Assembly: GCA_030435675.1 (NCBI GenBank)
Contig: CM059622.1
Location: forward strand, 16,988,001 to 17,052,000
Length of the DNA: 64,000 bases
Direction of reading: 5' to 3'
DNA from: Steinernema hermaphroditum
Taxonomy: Eukaryota; Nematoda; Chromadorea; Rhabditida; Steinernematidae
A program made the translations under genes and the position numbers. Below, in pieces: positions 62,163 to 64,000 of the stretch; position 1 is the stretch's first letter, and each line of letters starts with the position of its first letter. The notes under the pieces were generated by a model. That model was not told the DNA's origin, made no database searches, and saw only the letters and a program-made list of their open reading frames with translations.

Positions 62163-62602
62163 CTAGAATATTCCTTTCACGAGCCTCCTCCCAATACTTT
62201 TGCATAATTCTAAGGCTGTGCCCACCTGGTTGTCCTTCGACTTCATCTCGCCCGACAGATCGAAGGGCGACTGAAAGTCGGGAAGTCGAAAATTAGAGTC
62301 GAAATCGCGTTGCCGATCAGTGTACTGGTACATTCCTTTCGGAACGGTCATTTCATGGCCGGCGGCGTTGAACTACAAGCGCAACTTTTTGCTCTAATTG
62401 AATTAATCTCTGAACGCACCGTCAGCGTCGGTTTGCTGAGATCCTCGACATGGCGAACCCGACCGAACGCAAAAGAGCCTCTTTGGTTGCTCATCTCGAA
62501 CTCCGGCTCCATCAGCGACTCGTCGGGAAGGCCGCGGAAGCTGACGAAGGCCCGAGATAAGTGGAACAGCAAGGGAAGCAGGGGGAGAAGTGTGGAAAAC
62601 AT
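62163..62602 (-). CDS. Secreted 130-aa protein, unrecognised
   Basis: Two exons, 62420-62602 and 62163-62372, joined by a 47-bp intron (GTGCGT to TTGTAG) in phase 0. The start MFSTLLPLLPLLFHLSRAF is a signal peptide. The mature part is soluble, charged and without cysteine pairs except one Cys near the end (ALELCKSIGRRL). Segments such as MYQYTDRQRDFDSNFRLPDF and SFAFGRVRHVEDL give no family match. The fragment FGR followed by V could be read as a neuropeptide-type cleavage site, but one site is weak evidence. Splicing is the only way to join both open parts, which supports the model. Confidence 0.5.
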
Positions 62603-63040
62603 GGAAGTGAAAGTGCGAAATGGGAGCAGATGACCCAGTGGAAGACGCCGCCTGATATCTGCGGTCGCGAGCACAATCACTGACCTCCTTCGGCGTTGAA
62701 ATCGAGATGATAGACCGGAGCGAATAATAGAGGTTTCCCAAAATATGCACACAACACTAGAAGTTCTAATGGGAGTCGTAAATTCATCGGGTTCAAAGAA
62801 AGGGTTTCGGATGAAGAACTGATTTATGGATGTACAAAAAGGGAGCTTCGCAATTTTTCGCTGTACAGCCCTAATCTCAATGTACTGTTCGGAATATAAA
62901 GGCTGACGAGAAAGGAGCATAAACAAGGTGGTTAGCAATAGCAATCATTCATTGTCGTGTTACAGGCCAACAGAACGAGCCAGATATGAAAACAGCTTTC
63001 CAAGGAATCCTCTCGAAGTAACGTCCATCTTCTTGGCCAC

Positions 63041-63250
63041 CTGGAAGCGCTCGGGGTATACCTCTGAGCTTTGTTCGGGAACAGGGATTTCATCGAAATC
63101 ATGTGTCGCTTCGAAGCAATGTCCCGACTCGAAATGGGAGTCGTTCTGTCGAGTCAATCCAGCGATTGAGAGCTTCTTTAAGTCTCTTCTTGAGTTGAAG
63201 GGAATCCTGCGCAAAAAGCGGCTTCGGAGCTTGGGAGTTTCAAAGTGCAT
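63041..63250 (-). CDS. Possible first exon of an unknown gene
   Basis: MHFETPKLRSRFLRRIPFNS opens a basic 70-codon stretch ending before a GTGGCC donor-like sequence at 63040. No convincing next exon. It may be chance. Confidence 0.2.
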
Positions 63251-63254
63251 CTTG

Positions 63255-64000
63255 TTTGTTTTTTGACAAGATGCTCAGAAACGCTCCTTATATGGGTAAA
63301 TAAACTGATGCTACTTGGGGGATCGCTCCGCGAAAGGACTCGGCAAGTTTCGAGTTTTGGGTTTGGCTTTTCGCCAAACCTCGGCTCACATTTATCAGTT
63401 CCAACAGCGTCAGTCCTAAGCGAGAGACTCTTCTCCACAATCTCCAAGGGTCGAAAATCACCAAAAGCTGCTATTTCCAATGTCAAATGTGCCACTGAAA
63501 GGCTTTGGCGAGGAAGCGAGTCAATACTTTTACTGTCTTTCTGTTATTCCAGCTTTAAGTTTCCAGTTTCGCGCAGCCCTGCTCCCAGGGTGTGCTCGAT
63601 CCTCGCAGGCACAGATGGGCACCAAATCGTATGACCGGTTGAATCGATGAGTCGATTGGCGATTCGACTCAATCGGCATTCGGTCCTCCCATGGCCTAAA
63701 CATCGTTCTTCGTCGCGAAGGACAACCCTAACAGAACTTCTCTTTTGTGTGCTTCCCTTGGAAATACACATCTAACATCTTTCTACCATATGCCCCATGT
63801 GACCTTTCTTATAATGTGTTTCTGTGCTCAAGTCCTTATGTGGTCTATTCGAAAATTCTAGAAATCTTCTTTACACTTCTATGGTGCAAGCCTCTGACAA
63901 GCGTGCAGGGTTGAAGCGGGTCCTGACGAGATCGAACGTCAAGGCAGAGCTTCAGGACACGACGGCTTCGGTTTTCGCACTACAAGAACAAAAGAGCCCA
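63255..64000. other. No gene seen
   Basis: Short frames only. A small hairpin GTTTGGC/GCCAAAC lies near 63360. Confidence 0.4.

Noticed and set aside
1..64000. CRISPR arrays, prophage or bacterial operon
   Set aside because: Spliceosomal introns, a U1 snRNA, collagen and semaphorin show a nematode genome. The only short regular tandem array, at 1454-2047, has no spacers.

Overview
The window is nematode chromosomal DNA. Introns are mostly 40-50 bp with TTTCAG-type acceptors, TTTCAG sites lie just upstream of start codons as in trans-spliced genes, and there is a cuticle collagen, a class-2 semaphorin and a (GCCTAA)n block, the complement of the nematode telomere unit TTAGGC. The mix of conserved single-copy genes with a small multicopy F-box-like family suggests a Steinernema-like species; the genus is inference from protein style, not proven. 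All gene models were assembled by eye from splice phase and family resemblance.

Layout. 0-9 kb: an unrecognised 427-aa gene whose first intron, about 5 kb, holds LINE/RTE fragments, a 33-bp minisatellite and a palindromic Tc1-like element; then a second Tc1-like element. 9-11 kb: a divergent pair of secreted Pro/Cys-rich genes. 11.7-13.5 kb: F-box-like genes and relics. 14.3-17.5 kb: a divergent M13 (neprilysin-like) gene with a U1 snRNA gene in an intron. 17.8-22.2 kb: conserved housekeeping genes on the minus strand (small coiled-coil protein, DDX18/HAS1 helicase, archease, MAF1). 24.5-30 kb: F-box-like relic, tRNA-like SINE copies, a RNase T2-like secreted gene, and an inverted pair of 345-aa genes, one with a stop. 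30.2-35.5 kb: secreted semaphorin (MAB-20 type) and ESCRT-I subunit UBAP1, minus strand. 36.3-38.8 kb: three more Pro/Cys-rich genes. 39.8-45.7 kb: collagen, galaxin-like gene with a transposon in its 3-kb first intron, and a small coiled-coil gene. 45.8-64 kb: accessory region of F-box-like genes, truncated host-gene pieces (peroxiredoxin first exon twice, Ariadne C-terminus, M13 N-terminus), a Ty3-like integrase relic and many non-autonomous DNA transposons.

How it works together. The conserved genes serve unrelated processes: ribosome biogenesis (DDX18/HAS1), tRNA ligation (archease), Pol III control (MAF1), endosomal sorting (UBAP1), axon and epidermal guidance (semaphorin) and cuticle (collagen). 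Archease and the helicase lie 129 bp apart on one strand and may be an operon. The most distinctive content is a five-member secreted family with Cys/Pro modules, a phase-1 intron and a tiny last exon ending Cys-Cys-stop, with four members in two divergent pairs that share promoter sequence. The transposons are mostly non-autonomous, and several have target duplications and paralogous empty sites readable in this window.
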